A DNA stretch of 64,000 bases. Source: Arthrobacter sp. SLBN-100 (lineage in GTDB: Bacteria > Actinomycetota > Actinomycetes > Actinomycetales > Micrococcaceae). The position numbers and the translations under genes were made by a program. The stretch is taken from positions 1,612,001 to 1,676,000 of the forward strand of contig NZ_VFMY01000001.1 of NCBI RefSeq assembly GCF_006715305.1. The letters are read 5' to 3'. Below are positions 9,436-26,960 of the stretch, piece by piece. The notes under the pieces are model-generated. The model had not been told where the DNA came from. It saw only the letters and a list, made by a program, of their open reading frames with translations, and did not search any database. How positions within the stretch are numbered: position 1 is the first letter of the stretch; each line of letters opens with the position of its first letter.

Positions 9436-9717
9436 CTAGCGGCGCTTGCCCTTACGGTCGTCCTTGACATGGCCGCGGAATGTCCGCGTGGGTGCGAATT
9501 CGCCGAGCTTGTGCCCGACCATCGACTCAGTGACAAACACCGGGATGTGCTTGCGTCCGTCGTGTACGGCGATCGTGTGCCCGAGCATGTCGGGGATGAT
9601 CATCGAACGGCGGGACCAGGTCTTGATGACGTTCTTGGTGCCCTTTTCGTTTTCCCTGTCCACCTTCACAAAGAGGTGCTGGTCAACGAAAGGACCTTTT
9701 TTCAGGCTGCGTGGCAT
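9436..9717 (-). CDS. rpsS: 30S ribosomal protein S19 (uS19)
   Basis: Head protein of the small subunit that contacts the A-site finger. The 93-residue product matches the family from [19 protein letters not shown] to [19 protein letters not shown] 12-bp gap separates it from rplB. Confidence 0.97.
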   Translation of the reverse strand: MPRSLKKGPFVDQHLFVKVDRENEKGTKNVIKTWSRRSMIIPDMLGHTIAVHDGRKHIPVFVTESMVGHKLGEFAPTRTFRGHVKDDRKGKRR

Positions 9718-9729
9718 GTGTCCAGGCTC

Positions 9730-10569
9730 CTATCGCTTGTTCTTGCCAGTACGACGGCGACGAACAATAAGCTTGTCGCTCTCTTTGTTGGGGCGGCGCG
9801 TGCGGCCTTCCCTCTTACCGTTCGGGTTGACGGGGTTACGTCCACCGGACGTCTTACCCTCGCCACCACCGTGCGGGTGGTCAACCGGGTTCATGGCGAC
9901 ACCACGGACGGTCGGGCGGACGCCCTTCCAGCGCATGCGGCCAGCCTTGCCCCAGTTGATGTTCGACTGCTCGGCGTTGCCGACCTCGCCGACGGTTGCG
10001 CGGCAGCGCACGTCAACGTTGCGGATTTCACCGGAAGGCAGACGCAGCTGGGCGAAGCGGCCTTCCTTGGCGACAAGCTGAACAGAGGCACCGGCGGAAC
10101 GGGCCATCTTGGCGCCGCCACCCGGACGCAGTTCAACTGCGTGGATAACGGTACCCACGGGGATGTTGCGCAGGGGCAGATTGTTGCCAGGCTTGATGTC
10201 AGCGTTGGCACCTGCCTCTACGAAGTCACCCTGGGACAGCTTGTTCGGGGCGATGATGTAACGCTTGGTGCCATCAACGTAGTGCAGGAGGGCGATGCGA
10301 GCCGTACGGTTCGGATCGTACTCAATTTCAGCAACGCGGGCGTCAACGCCGTCCTTGTCGTGGCGACGGAAGTCGATCAGACGGTACTGGCGCTTGTGTC
10401 CGCCACCCTTGTGACGGGTGGTGATCTTACCGGTGTTGTTACGGCCGCCCTTTTTGGGCAGCGGACGTACCAACGACTTTTCCGGCGTCGACCGCGTAAT
10501 TTCGATGAAGTCCGCTACGCTCGAGCCACGACGGCCCGGGGTAGTCGGCTTGTATTTACGGATTCCCAT
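9730..10569 (-). CDS. rplB: 50S ribosomal protein L2 (uL2)
   Basis: Needed for subunit joining and peptidyl transfer. The 279-residue product has [19 protein letters not shown] and the C-terminal [19 protein letters not shown] block that includes the conserved His at the active region of the ribosome. Family length, normal context. Confidence 0.97.
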   Translation of the reverse strand: MGIRKYKPTTPGRRGSSVADFIEITRSTPEKSLVRPLPKKGGRNNTGKITTRHKGGGHKRQYRLIDFRRHDKDGVDARVAEIEYDPNRTARIALLHYVDGTKRYIIAPNKLSQGDFVEAGANADIKPGNNLPLRNIPVGTVIHAVELRPGGGAKMARSAGASVQLVAKEGRFAQLRLPSGEIRNVDVRCRATVGEVGNAEQSNINWGKAGRMRWKGVRPTVRGVAMNPVDHPHGGGEGKTSGGRNPVNPNGKREGRTRRPNKESDKLIVRRRRTGKNKR

Positions 10570-10598
10570 AATTTATTTCCTCGTTAAAGTGGTCTCCG

Positions 10599-10904
10599 CT
10601 ACGCGAGCGGACCGCCGAAGATGTCGATAGTGCCTTCTTTGAGGGTGACAATCGCACGCTTGGTGTTCTTGCGGGTACCCCATCCGAATTTGGTGCGCTT
10701 GCGCTTACCGGCACGGTTGATGGTGTTGATCGATTCGACCTTGACAGAGAAAATCTTCTCCACGGCCAGCTTGATCTCGGTCTTGTTCGAACGGGGGTCC
10801 ACCAGGAAGGTGTACTTGCCCTCGTCGATCAGGCCGTAGCTCTTTTCCGATACGACGGGCGCAAGCACGACGTCGCGGGGATCCTTGATGGTGGCTGCAC
10901 TCAC
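10599..10904 (-). CDS. rplW: 50S ribosomal protein L23 (uL23)
   Basis: Exit-tunnel protein that docks trigger factor and SRP. The 101-residue product carries [20 protein letters not shown] and the [20 protein letters not shown] helix. Overlaps rplD by 4 bp (ATGA-type coupling). Confidence 0.97.
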   Translation of the reverse strand: MSAATIKDPRDVVLAPVVSEKSYGLIDEGKYTFLVDPRSNKTEIKLAVEKIFSVKVESINTINRAGKRKRTKFGWGTRKNTKRAIVTLKEGTIDIFGGPLA

Positions 10905-11524
10905 TTGGCATCCTCCTCGTTCTTTGCCACTGCCTTGCCGGCAACGAATGCTTCGTAGGCAGCCTTGGTGAAGACAACGTCATCAGACACGAGAACGTCG
11001 TAGGTGTTCAGCTGGTCTGAGTACAGAACGTGAACACCGGCGAGGTTGCGCACGGACAGTGCAGCAACGTCGTTGGCGCGCTCGATGACAACCAGCAGGT
11101 TCTTGCGGTCGGAAACGCCGCGCAGCGTTGCGAGTGCGGTCTTGGCGGACGGCTTGGTGCCCTCAACCAGTTCGGCAACAACGTGGATGCGTCCGTTGCG
11201 CGCCCGGTCAGACAGTGCGCCGCGCAGTGCAGCAGCAATCATCTTCTTGGGGGTGCGCTGGCTGTAGTCACGCGGGGTGGGACCGTGGACAACGCCACCA
11301 CCGGTCATGTGCGGAGCGCGGATCGAACCCTGACGGGCGCGGCCGGTGCCCTTCTGCTTGAACGGCTTACGTCCTGCACCGGAAACTTCAGCGCGGGTCT
11401 TGGTCTTGTGGGTACCCTGGCGAGCAGCAGCGAGCTGGGCAACGACAACCTGGTGCAGCAGCGGCACGTTGGTCTGAACGTCGAAGATCTCTGCAGGCAG
11501 GTCAACCTGGACAGTGTTAGCCAT
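10901..11524 (-). CDS. rplD: 50S ribosomal protein L4 (uL4)
   Basis: Tunnel-constriction protein and, in E. coli, autogenous regulator of the S10 operon. The 207-residue product contains [20 protein letters not shown], the conserved loop that lines the tunnel. The gene lies 4 bp after rplC and overlaps rplW. No clear E. coli-type S10 leader was seen upstream of rpsJ. Confidence 0.97.
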   Translation of the reverse strand: MANTVQVDLPAEIFDVQTNVPLLHQVVVAQLAAARQGTHKTKTRAEVSGAGRKPFKQKGTGRARQGSIRAPHMTGGGVVHGPTPRDYSQRTPKKMIAAALRGALSDRARNGRIHVVAELVEGTKPSAKTALATLRGVSDRKNLLVVIERANDVAALSVRNLAGVHVLYSDQLNTYDVLVSDDVVFTKAAYEAFVAGKAVAKNEEDAK

Positions 11525-11528
11525 TGAA

Positions 11529-12179
11529 CTAGGCTCCCTTCACGGCGGTGCGTACGAGGACGACCTGGCCGCGGGCGCCGGGAACGGCGCCCTTGATAAG
11601 GAGCAGCGACTTCTCGACGTCAACCGCGTGAACCGTCAGGTTCAGCGTGGTGTGACGAACGGCGCCCATGCGGCCGGCCATTTTCATGCCCTTGAAGACG
11701 CGGCTCGGGGTGGATGCGCCACCGATTGAACCGGGCTTACGGTGGTTCTTGTGGGCACCGTGGGAAGCTCCAACGCCGTGGAAGCCGTGACGCTTCATAA
11801 CACCGGCGAAGCCCTTACCCTTGGTGGTGCCGATGACGTCGATCTTCTGGCCGGCTTCGAAGACCTCTACGGAGAGCTCCTGGCCCAGCTCGTACTCGGC
11901 AGCATCTGCGGTACGAAGTTCGACGACGTGGCGGCGAGGCGTAACGCCTGCCTTTTCAAAGTGACCAGCCAGCGGCTTGGTGACCTTGCGGGGATCGATC
12001 TGGCCGTAGCCGATCTGAACGGCTACGTAGCCATCAGCTTCTGCGTTGCGCAGCTGGGTGATGACGTTCGAATCTGCCTGGACCACAGTGACGGGGATGA
12101 GCTTGTTGTTCTCGTCCCAGACCTGGGTCATGCCGAGCTTCGTGCCCAGCAGGCCCTTTACGTTACGGGTTGCGGTCAT
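11529..12179 (-). CDS. rplC: 50S ribosomal protein L3 (uL3)
   Basis: Early-assembly protein close to the peptidyl transferase centre. The 216-residue product begins with [19 protein letters not shown] and contains the [16 protein letters not shown] loop with the Gln/His region that is modified in some bacteria. Normal length and position. Confidence 0.97.
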   Translation of the reverse strand: MTATRNVKGLLGTKLGMTQVWDENNKLIPVTVVQADSNVITQLRNAEADGYVAVQIGYGQIDPRKVTKPLAGHFEKAGVTPRRHVVELRTADAAEYELGQELSVEVFEAGQKIDVIGTTKGKGFAGVMKRHGFHGVGASHGAHKNHRKPGSIGGASTPSRVFKGMKMAGRMGAVRHTTLNLTVHAVDVEKSLLLIKGAVPGARGQVVLVRTAVKGA

Positions 12180-12196
12180 AGTCTCTCAGCACCTCC

Positions 12197-12505
12197 CTAC
12201 AGCTTGATTTCGATGTTCACGTCGGCCGGCAGGTCGAGACGCATGAGCGAGTCAACAGCCTTCGGCGTGGGATCGATGATGTCGATAAGACGCTTGTGCG
12301 TGCGCATTTCGAAGTGCTCGCGGCTGTCTTTGTACTTGTGCGGAGAGCGGATCACGCAGTACACGTTCTTCTCCGTAGGCAGCGGCACGGGGCCCACTAC
12401 CGTTGCGCCTGCGCGCGTGACCGTCTCAACGATCTTCCGTGCTGAAGTGTCAATGACCTCGTGGTCGTATGACTTCAGCCGGATGCGGATTTTTTGTCCC
12501 GCCAT
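12197..12505 (-). CDS. rpsJ: 30S ribosomal protein S10 (uS10)
   Basis: Small-subunit head protein and, with NusB, part of transcription antitermination complexes. The 102-residue product matches the family ([34 protein letters not shown]). First gene of the S10 cluster; 397 bp of non-coding DNA lie upstream. Confidence 0.97.
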   Translation of the reverse strand: MAGQKIRIRLKSYDHEVIDTSARKIVETVTRAGATVVGPVPLPTEKNVYCVIRSPHKYKDSREHFEMRTHKRLIDIIDPTPKAVDSLMRLDLPADVNIEIKL

Positions 12506-12902
12506 GTCGCCTGACTCTCTTTCAGTCTGTGCTTCCCCTGATTAGGGCTGCCCTGTTCATTTCTCGTTGTATGGCTGCCGAAGCATTTGAAGTCGTAACT
12601 ACCACCCGCCGCACAAACTGAATCCGGATGAATCCGGGTTCCTCACCTTGCCGGCGCAACCGACCCCCGCGGTCGGGCGTGTCGCGCTTGGCACGCATAC
12701 AAATCCGCTATTCCATGGGAGTGGGTTATGTTTGGTCTTCCACCTGGACCCTGGCACCCGGCATTATCCGGATCGGGACGCGAAGAAGCGCTTGAACAAC
12801 TCATCTAGTATGCCGGATCTTGGCTCCAGAAGCGAATCGGCCCTTTCCCGGGCCGATGGACGCATCATTGCCAACGGCAACGCCTGAACGGATGATAGGT
12901 GC
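12506..12902. other. Divergent intergenic region rpsJ / beta-glucosidase
   Basis: Should hold the S10 promoter and leader (minus strand) and the promoter of the GH1 gene (plus strand). I found no convincing -35/-10 pair on either strand, nor a clear L4-type leader. No small gene is supported. Confidence 0.5.
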
Positions 12903-14339
12903 ATGACGCTGGAAAGCACCGAATCCGTGACGGAACTGGCCAGCCGGATGCCGCCGTCGTTCACTTTGGGGGTGGCCGCTGCCGCCTTCCAGATCGAAGG
13001 AGCGCTCACGGCCGGGGGCCGGGGACCGTCCGGTTGGGACGCCTTCGCCGAGAAGCCCGGAAGCATTATGGACGGGCACTCCCCCGCCGTGGCCTGCGAC
13101 CACTATAACCGCCTGCCGGAGGACATCGCCCTGCTGCAGGAGCTGGGCGTAGACTCCTACCGTTTCTCCTTGTCCTGGCCGAGGATCCAGCCGGAGGGCC
13201 GGGGAAGGTTCAACGCGGAGGGGCTGGATTTCTACGACCGGCTGATCGATCAGCTCCTTGAAGCCGGGATCTCCCCCATGGCCACGCTCTATCACTGGGA
13301 CACTCCCCTGCCCCTGGAACACCGCGGCGGCTGGATGAACCGCGAAACAGCCGAACGGTTCGGTGACTATGCCGCTGCCGCGGGGCAACGGTACGGGGAC
13401 CGCGTGGCCCAGTGGGTCACGCTCAATGAACCGGTCTCGGTCACGCTGAACGGTTACGCCCTGGGCGTCCACGCCCCGGGCCATGCCCTGATGTTTGACG
13501 CCCTTCCATCCATCCACCACCAGCTGCTTGCCCACGGGCTCGGTACGCAGGCGCTTCGTGCTGCCGGCGTCAAGGGGGATGTGGGAGTCACCAACCTGCA
13601 CTCGCCGGTCCGGCCAGCCACGAAGAAGCCCGGGGACAGGCTGGTGGCCCGGATGTACGACCTGCTGATGAACAGGATCTACGCCGACCCGGTGCTGCTG
13701 GGCCGCTACCCGAGCCTGCCGCTGTATGCCAGGCCGTGGCTGCGGTCCATCGGCCGGATCTCCGATGCAGACCTGCGCACCATCCACCAACCGCTGGATT
13801 TCTACGGCCTCAATTACTACTTCCCGGTGAAGGTTGCGCTGGGCCGCGGCGTGACGCCCATTCCGGCCGATACGCACATGGCCGTGGCCCGGCTCCCCTT
13901 CCACGAACTGGGGTATCCCGAGTACAGCAGCACCGGATTCGGCTGGCCGGTGGCTCCCGACCACCTCGGCGTCCTGCTGACGGAAATGCAGGACCGGTAC
14001 GGGGAAGCGCTGCCCCCGGTGTACATCACAGAAGGCGGAGCCAGTTTCCCCGAACCTGACCAGGTGTCCGGCCCCCTCCAGGACGAGGACCGGGTGCACT
14101 ACATTTCGTCGCACCTGCGGGCTGCGCTGGATGCAACGTCTCCCGGCGGCCCAGCATCGGGTGTGGACCTGCGGGGCTACTACGTGTGGACCCTGATGGA
14201 CAACTTCGAATGGGCCGCGGGGTACTCGCAGCGCTTCGGCTTGGTCCACGTGGACTTCGAGACATTGGAGCGGACGCCCAAGCAGTCGTTCTACTGGTAC
14301 CAGGACTTGAGCAAGGCACGCCGGGCGCTGCGGGGCTAG
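12903..14339 (+). CDS. Beta-glucosidase, glycoside hydrolase family 1
   Basis: Retaining beta-glycosidase, probably cytosolic since no signal peptide is seen; it would release glucose (or galactose) from beta-linked disaccharides or aryl glycosides. The 478-residue product is of GH1 length. The N-terminal FTLGVAAAAFQIEGA motif, the acid/base TLNEP (Glu176) and the nucleophile segment YITEGGAS (Glu377) are all present, as is the C-terminal WTLMDNFEWAAGYSQRFGLV. The residue after the nucleophile is Gly rather than the near-universal Asn of the ITENG signature. Monocistronic, on the opposite strand from the ribosomal genes. Substrate not predictable from sequence alone. Confidence 0.93.
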   Translation: MTLESTESVTELASRMPPSFTLGVAAAAFQIEGALTAGGRGPSGWDAFAEKPGSIMDGHSPAVACDHYNRLPEDIALLQELGVDSYRFSLSWPRIQPEGRGRFNAEGLDFYDRLIDQLLEAGISPMATLYHWDTPLPLEHRGGWMNRETAERFGDYAAAAGQRYGDRVAQWVTLNEPVSVTLNGYALGVHAPGHALMFDALPSIHHQLLAHGLGTQALRAAGVKGDVGVTNLHSPVRPATKKPGDRLVARMYDLLMNRIYADPVLLGRYPSLPLYARPWLRSIGRISDADLRTIHQPLDFYGLNYYFPVKVALGRGVTPIPADTHMAVARLPFHELGYPEYSSTGFGWPVAPDHLGVLLTEMQDRYGEALPPVYITEGGASFPEPDQVSGPLQDEDRVHYISSHLRAALDATSPGGPASGVDLRGYYVWTLMDNFEWAAGYSQRFGLVHVDFETLERTPKQSFYWYQDLSKARRALRG

Positions 14340-14348
14340 CCGCCCTGC

Positions 14349-14474
14349 CTACTGGTTCTTGTTCGCCCGGTTAATCCGCTTGGCGCGGTCAATCTCGTGG
14401 CGGAAGTGCTTCTTGGCCCAGAACACACCGGCCACCACCGCAACCGCGATGATCAGGAAAATAAGCCATCCCAT
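14349..14474 (-). CDS. 41-residue single-pass membrane microprotein
   Basis: Hypothetical. Starts at an ATG (14474) with AAAGGAG five to six bases upstream. Residues 2-20 form one hydrophobic helix (MGWLIFLIIAVAVVAGVFW); the rest is a basic tail rich in Lys, Arg and Asn. It is read in the same direction as tuf but lies past the tuf terminator. No family recognised. The good ribosome site and the clean membrane-plus-basic-tail design argue that it is real. Confidence 0.65.
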   Translation of the reverse strand: MGWLIFLIIAVAVVAGVFWAKKHFRHEIDRAKRINRANKNQ

Positions 14475-14519
14475 GATGAACTCCTTTCAGTCCAGCAAGA
14501 GTATCAGGGAGTGGTTAAA

Positions 14520-14557
14520 CAAAAAGAACGGCCCCGCTGCAGCAGCAGCGGGGCCGT
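14520..14557 (-). terminator. Terminator of tuf
   Basis: A 13-bp GC-rich stem (14528-14540 with 14545-14557) with a 4-nt loop is followed on the minus strand by TTCTTTTTGTTT. It lies 18 bp past the tuf stop. Confidence 0.88.
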
Positions 14558-14575
14558 CCTTCAGTTCAGCAAGAA

Positions 14576-15766
14576 TTACTTGATGATCTTGGTAACACGT
14601 CCTGAACCAACGGTGCGGCCGCCTTCGCGGATTGCGAAGCCGAGGCCCTCTTCCATAGCGATGGGCTGGATGAGCGCAACGGTCATCTCAGTGTTGTCGC
14701 CAGGCATAACCATTTCCGTGCCCTCGGGCAGGGTGATAACGCCGGTTACGTCCGTGGTGCGGAAGTAGAACTGCGGGCGGTAGTTGGAGTAGAACGGGTT
14801 GTGACGTCCGCCTTCGTCCTTGGAGAGGATGTAGACGTTAGCCTCGAAGTCGGTGTGCGGGGTGATGGAACCCGGCTTGACGACAACCTGGCCACGCTCG
14901 ACATCGTCGCGCTTCAGACCGCGGAGCAGGAGGCCACAGTTCTCGCCGGCCCATGCTTCGTCGAGCTGCTTGTGGAACATCTCGATACCGGTAACCGTGG
15001 TCTTCTGGACCGGGCGGATGCCGACGATCTCGACCTCGGAGTTGATGGCGAGGGTTCCACGCTCGGCGCGGCCCGTAACAACGGTGCCACGGCCGGTGAT
15101 GGTGAAGACGTCTTCGATCGGCATCAGGAACGGCTTGTCGCGGTCACGAACGGGGTCCGGAACGGACTCGTCCACGGCGGCCATCAGTTCCTCAACGGAC
15201 TTGACCCACTCCGGGTCGCCTTCCAGTGCCTTGAGGCCGGAAACGCGGACAACCGGTGCTTCGTCGCCATCGAAGCCCTGTGAGCTCAGGAGCTCACGAA
15301 CTTCCATTTCGACGAGGTCGAGGAGCTCTTCGTCGTCAACCATGTCGGCCTTGTTCAGGGCAACCAGCAGGTAGGGAACACCAACCTGGCGGGCGAGCAG
15401 AACGTGCTCGCGGGTCTGAGCCATCGGGCCGTCAGTGGCGGCAACCACGAGGATTGCACCGTCCATCTGGGCAGCACCGGTGATCATGTTCTTGATGTAG
15501 TCAGCGTGACCGGGGGCGTCTACGTGTGCGTAGTGGCGCTTCTCGGTCTGGTACTCAACGTGGGAGATGTTGATGGTAATGCCGCGCTGACGCTCTTCGG
15601 GAGCAGAGTCGATTGACGCGAAGTCACGCTTCTCGTTGAGAGTCGGGTACTTGTCGTACAGCACCTTGGAAATGGCGGCCGTCAACGTCGTCTTACCGTG
15701 GTCAACGTGACCAATGGTGCCGATGTTAACGTGCGGCTTAGTCCGCTCGAACTTTGCCTTTGCCAC
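14576..15766 (-). CDS. tuf: Elongation factor Tu
   Basis: GTPase that carries aminoacyl-tRNA to the ribosome. The 396-residue product has GHVDHGKT (19-26), DAPGH and NKADM G-motifs and the C-terminal barrel ending [13 protein letters not shown]. Only one tuf is seen in the window. It follows fusA after a 262-bp gap and ends at a strong terminator, closing the str cluster. Confidence 0.98.
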   Translation of the reverse strand: MAKAKFERTKPHVNIGTIGHVDHGKTTLTAAISKVLYDKYPTLNEKRDFASIDSAPEERQRGITINISHVEYQTEKRHYAHVDAPGHADYIKNMITGAAQMDGAILVVAATDGPMAQTREHVLLARQVGVPYLLVALNKADMVDDEELLDLVEMEVRELLSSQGFDGDEAPVVRVSGLKALEGDPEWVKSVEELMAAVDESVPDPVRDRDKPFLMPIEDVFTITGRGTVVTGRAERGTLAINSEVEIVGIRPVQKTTVTGIEMFHKQLDEAWAGENCGLLLRGLKRDDVERGQVVVKPGSITPHTDFEANVYILSKDEGGRHNPFYSNYRPQFYFRTTDVTGVITLPEGTEMVMPGDNTEMTVALIQPIAMEEGLGFAIREGGRTVGSGRVTKIIK

Positions 15767-16028
15767 AGGTTCCTCCTAGAACGTTTTCAAATGACATACC
15801 CTTCAACCGCGCTTGTCGCGGCAGAAACTCAGGTAAGTCTACTTGGGGGGCTTTGGATTGGTGAAATTGCAGATTCAGGAACTAATACTAGTCCCCAAAG
15901 CCTGTTCGTGCAGATGGCCGGGACCCGGCTTGACCGGATGGATCCGGCCGGACCCGGCCACCTGCACCGGCTGTGCTTTCCGTTACCGGCAAGCGCACCC
16001 GAATTTGTTCGCTGCGAAAGTCCGAAGA

Positions 16029-18143
16029 CTATTCGCCGCGGGTCTTCTGGATGATCTCGTCGGCAACTGCCTTCGGGACCTCGGCGTAGCTGTTGAACGT
16101 CATGGAGTACACAGCGCGGCCCTGGGTCTTGGAACGCAGGTCGCCGATGTAGCCGAACATGCCGGACAGCGGAACGTGCGCACGGATGACCTTGACGCCC
16201 TGTGCATCTTCCATGGACTGCATCTGGCCACGGCGGGAGTTGAGGTCACCGATAACTTCACCCATGTATTCCTCAGGGGTGCGGACCTCGACATCCATCA
16301 GCGGTTCGAGCAGAACCGGGTTCGCCTTGCGTGCGGCTTCTTTGAAAGCCATACGGCCGGCGATCTTGAACGCCATTTCCGAGGAGTCAACATCGTGGTA
16401 CGCGCCGTCAATCAGCGTGGCCTTGATGCCGACAACCGGGTAACCGGCCAGGACGCCGTCGTTCAGCGCATCCTGGATACCGGCGTCCACCGACGGGATG
16501 TACTCGCGGGGAACGCGGCCACCGGTGACCTTGTTCTCGAACTCGTACAGCTCGCCCTCGGAGGTGTCCATCGGCTCGATCGCGATCTGGATCTTTGCGA
16601 ACTGGCCTGAACCACCGGTCTGCTTCTTGTGCGTGTAGTCGTGGCGTTCGACGGCGCGCTTGATGGTTTCGCGGTAAGCAACCTGGGGCTTGCCCACGTT
16701 TGCCTCGACCTTGAATTCGCGGCGCATGCGGTCCACCAGGATGTCCAGGTGGAGCTCGCCCATGCCGGCGATGATGGTCTGGCCGGTGTCTTCGTTGAGG
16801 GACACCTGGAAGGTGGGGTCCTCAGCGGAGAGCTTCTGGATGGCCGTGGAGAGCTTCTCCTGGTCACCCTTGGTGTTCGGCTCGATGGCAACCGAGATCA
16901 CGGGCTCCGGGAAGCTCATGGACTCGAGGACGATCTGGTTGGCGGAGTCGCACAGGGTGTCACCCGTGGTGGTGTCCTTCAGACCGATGGCTGCGTAGAT
17001 GTGGCCGGCGGTAGCGCCCTCAACAGGCATTTCCTTGTTGGCGTGCATCTGGAACAGCTTGCCGATGCGCTCCTTCTTGCCCTTGGTGGAGTTGACCACC
17101 TGGGCGCCTGCTTCCACGTGACCGGAGTACACGCGGATGAAGGTGAGCTGGCCGAAGAAGGGGTGTGCTGCAATCTTGAAGGCCAGTGCGGAGAACGGCT
17201 CTTCAGAGGAAGGCTTGCGGGTCAGTTCCTTCTCTTCGTCGCGAGGATCGTGGCCGACCATCGGGGGGACGTCGAGCGGGTTCGGCAGGTAGTCCACAAC
17301 TGCATCGAGCATGGGCTGAACGCCACGGTTCTTGAACGCGGAACCGCAGAAGATCGGGTAGAGCTCGGAGTTGATCGTCATCTTGCGGATGCCGGCCTTG
17401 AGCTCGTCGATCGAGATTTCTTCACCCTCGAGGTACTTCTCCATGAGTTCCTCGGAGGACTCTGCGACGGCCTCAACGAGGTTCGCGCGGTACTCTTCGG
17501 CCTTTTCCTGGAGGTCAGCCGGGATCTCGCGGATCTCGTACTTCGCACCCATGGTGACGTCACCCTTGGCATCGCCGGGCCACACCAGGGCACGCATGTA
17601 GAGCAGGTCCACGACGCCGATGAAGTCGTTCTCGGCACCGATGGGCAGCTGCATAACGAGCGGCTTGGCACCCAGGCGGCTGATGATGGTGTCTACGGTG
17701 AAGTAGAAGTCGGCACCGAGCTTGTCCATCTTGTTGACGAAGCAGATGCGCGGAACGTTGTACTTGTCAGCCTGGCGCCAAACGGTCTCAGACTGCGGCT
17801 CAACGCCTTCCTTGCCATCGAAGACGGCGACGGCACCGTCGAGGACGCGCAGGGAGCGCTCAACCTCAACGGTGAAGTCAACGTGGCCGGGGGTGTCGAT
17901 GATGTTGATCTGGTTGTTTTCCCAGAAGCAGGTCACGGCGGCAGACGTGATGGTGATGCCGCGTTCCTTTTCCTGTTCCATCCAGTCGGTCGTCGAAGCG
18001 CCGTCGTGCGTTTCGCCGATCTTGTGGTTCACACCCGTGTAGAACAGGATGCGCTCGGTGGTGGTGGTCTTGCCGGCATCAATGTGGGCCATGATGCCGA
18101 TGTTGCGGACCTTACTAAGGTCGGTAAGCACGTCCTGTGCCAC
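16029..18143 (-). CDS. fusA: Elongation factor G
   Basis: Translocation GTPase. The 704-residue product has the P-loop AHIDAGKT (19-26), the RGITITSAA effector region, DTPGHVDF and [10 protein letters not shown]. Family length. It lies between rpsG (69-bp gap with a hairpin) and tuf, the usual str order. Confidence 0.98.
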   Translation of the reverse strand: MAQDVLTDLSKVRNIGIMAHIDAGKTTTTERILFYTGVNHKIGETHDGASTTDWMEQEKERGITITSAAVTCFWENNQINIIDTPGHVDFTVEVERSLRVLDGAVAVFDGKEGVEPQSETVWRQADKYNVPRICFVNKMDKLGADFYFTVDTIISRLGAKPLVMQLPIGAENDFIGVVDLLYMRALVWPGDAKGDVTMGAKYEIREIPADLQEKAEEYRANLVEAVAESSEELMEKYLEGEEISIDELKAGIRKMTINSELYPIFCGSAFKNRGVQPMLDAVVDYLPNPLDVPPMVGHDPRDEEKELTRKPSSEEPFSALAFKIAAHPFFGQLTFIRVYSGHVEAGAQVVNSTKGKKERIGKLFQMHANKEMPVEGATAGHIYAAIGLKDTTTGDTLCDSANQIVLESMSFPEPVISVAIEPNTKGDQEKLSTAIQKLSAEDPTFQVSLNEDTGQTIIAGMGELHLDILVDRMRREFKVEANVGKPQVAYRETIKRAVERHDYTHKKQTGGSGQFAKIQIAIEPMDTSEGELYEFENKVTGGRVPREYIPSVDAGIQDALNDGVLAGYPVVGIKATLIDGAYHDVDSSEMAFKIAGRMAFKEAARKANPVLLEPLMDVEVRTPEEYMGEVIGDLNSRRGQMQSMEDAQGVKVIRAHVPLSGMFGYIGDLRSKTQGRAVYSMTFNSYAEVPKAVADEIIQKTRGE

Positions 18144-18173
18144 GGTGTCTCCCTTTCGGATGGACTACACGTT

Positions 18174-18201
18174 CGCCGCCGGCCCGTGAGAGCCGGCGGC
18201 G
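18174..18201 (-). promoter_or_regulatory. Hairpin between rpsG and fusA
   Basis: A perfect 10-bp GC-only stem (18174-18183 with 18192-18201) with an 8-nt loop, without a T-run. In E. coli the rpsL-rpsG gap carries the S7 target; here the stem is between rpsG and fusA and could serve RNA processing or translational control, but this is inference. Confidence 0.4.
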
Positions 18202-18212
18202 TCCGGGAAGTA

Positions 18213-18683
18213 TTACCAGCGGTAGTGTGCGAAGGCCTTGTTGGACTCGGCCATCTTGTGGGTGTCTTCGCGACGCTTCACAGCGGCACCGAGACCGTTG
18301 GAGGCATCCAGGATTTCGTTCTGGAGGCGCTCGGTCATCGTCTTTTCGCGGCGGGCCTTGGAGTAGCCGACCAGCCAGCGCAGGGCGAGTGCGGTGGAGC
18401 GGCCCGGCTTGACCTCGACCGGAACCTGGTAGGTGGCGCCGCCGACGCGGCGTGAGCGGACCTCGAGGGAAGGCTTGACGTTGTCCATGGCCTTCTTGAG
18501 GGCTGCTACGGGGTCGCCGCCGGACTTGGCGCGGGCGCCTTCGAGGGCACCGTAGACGATGCGCTCTGCCGTGGACTTCTTGCCGTCAACGAGCACCTTG
18601 TTGATGAGCTGGGTAACCAGCGGGGAGCCGTAAACGGGATCTAGTACGAGCGGCCGCTTGGGGGCCGGACCCTTGCGAGGCAT
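18213..18683 (-). CDS. rpsG: 30S ribosomal protein S7 (uS7)
   Basis: 16S rRNA-binding head protein at the exit site. The start is the ATG at 18683 ([20 protein letters not shown]), preceded by GGAGAAGAAG; upstream in-frame codons overlap rpsL and are not used. The 156-residue length equals the family standard, with [14 protein letters not shown] and the C-terminal NKAFAHYRW. One base separates it from the rpsL stop. Confidence 0.97.
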   Translation of the reverse strand: MPRKGPAPKRPLVLDPVYGSPLVTQLINKVLVDGKKSTAERIVYGALEGARAKSGGDPVAALKKAMDNVKPSLEVRSRRVGGATYQVPVEVKPGRSTALALRWLVGYSKARREKTMTERLQNEILDASNGLGAAVKRREDTHKMAESNKAFAHYRW

Positions 18684-18684
18684 A

Positions 18685-19059
18685 TTACTTCTTCTCCATC
18701 TTTGCGCCGTAGCGGCTGCGGGCCTGCTTACGGTTCTTGACACCCTGGGTATCGAGGGCGCCACGGACGATCTTGTAGCGGACACCCGGGAGGTCCTTCA
18801 CACGACCACCGCGGACGAGCACAATGGAGTGCTCCTGGAGGTTGTGGCCAACACCGGGGATGTAAGCGGTGACTTCAATGCCGCCGTTGAGGCGCACACG
18901 TGCCACCTTACGCAGAGCCGAGTTCGGCTTCTTCGGGGTGGTGGTGTAAACGCGGGTGCATACACCGCGGCGCATCGGGCTGCCGTTAAGCGCGGGGGCC
19001 TTGGTCTTCTTGACCTTCGGCGTGCGGCCCTTACGGACCAGCTGGTTAATCGTAGGCAC
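18685..19059 (-). CDS. rpsL: 30S ribosomal protein S12 (uS12)
   Basis: Decoding-centre protein. The 124-residue product has Lys43 in [13 protein letters not shown] and Lys88 in [14 protein letters not shown], the positions where changes give streptomycin resistance; both are wild type. First gene of the str cluster, preceded by about 240 bp of promoter/leader. Confidence 0.97.
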   Translation of the reverse strand: MPTINQLVRKGRTPKVKKTKAPALNGSPMRRGVCTRVYTTTPKKPNSALRKVARVRLNGGIEVTAYIPGVGHNLQEHSIVLVRGGRVKDLPGVRYKIVRGALDTQGVKNRKQARSRYGAKMEKK

Positions 19060-19301
19060 TCTCGTGTTCTCCGTTGGTTTGATCTCTACCGGCGCATCGA
19101 GGCGTCAACCGTCCCTGCACCGATTTTGGCGTTGTTCCTGCAGCCTCTATGTCCAGGATCGAACTTAGGCGTGCAAAAGCGTGGCATTCGTTGCGCATCT
19201 AGCCCGCAACCCGGAAACAAGCTCACACCCAACATCATGAGAACAAAACCAAAATGATGCTGCGGCGGCCTTCATCCACTGCCACACAAACAATTACCAA
19301 A

Positions 19302-19307
19302 ATTCTA
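19302..19307 (-). promoter_or_regulatory. Probable -10 element of the str promoter
   Basis: The minus strand reads GTGCTAGAATTTTGG, a near-consensus -10 (TAGAAT) with a TG-type extension, about 245 bp before rpsL. A weak -35 candidate (TTAAGC) lies 18 bp upstream. Confidence 0.45.
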
Positions 19308-19340
19308 GCACGGCTTGATCCTGCGGCTTAATTGGGTGTA

Positions 19341-19396
19341 TACGAAAGGCCCCGTCTCCCCTGCGCCAAAAAGCGTGGCGGAGGGGAAACGGGGCC
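19341..19396 (-). terminator. Terminator of rpoC
   Basis: A long, slightly imperfect stem (arms about 19348-19367 and 19375-19396) starts 13 bp past the rpoC stop and is followed by a short TTT on the minus strand. It separates the rpoBC and str transcripts. Confidence 0.75.
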
Positions 19397-19409
19397 GTCC
19401 GAGGGATGC

Positions 19410-23309
<3,900 letters not shown>

Positions 23310-23362
23310 ATGGTCCCTGTTCTCTCTTGTTCTCTAAATTCTGAAGTCTTTGCGGCAGCGGG

Positions 23363-23385
23363 GTTTCGACAAGCTCAACCACCGG
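23363..23385. repeat. Dispersed 23-bp repeat, single copy between rpoB and rpoC
   Basis: The word beginning gtttcgacaagctcaac is identical over 23 bp to copies 1 and 3 of the tandem array at 46907-46993. Here it lies inside a transcribed operon gap. Confidence 0.85.
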
Positions 23386-23450
23386 CCGTTAGGTGCGGGA
23401 TGAGGAAGGTGAGGTACGACGGCGGGGGTCACCCGCTGTCGTACGCCTCC

Positions 23451-26960
<3,510 letters not shown>

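Noticed and set aside
12506..12902. E. coli-type S10 leader
   Set aside because: No L4-binding hairpin followed by a T-run could be seen upstream of rpsJ.
16629..18455. 608-residue plus-strand frame
   Set aside because: Antisense shadow of fusA and rpsG; composition reflects the reverse of conserved motifs.
18685..19059. Streptomycin-resistance variant in rpsL
   Set aside because: Lys43 and Lys88 are unchanged.
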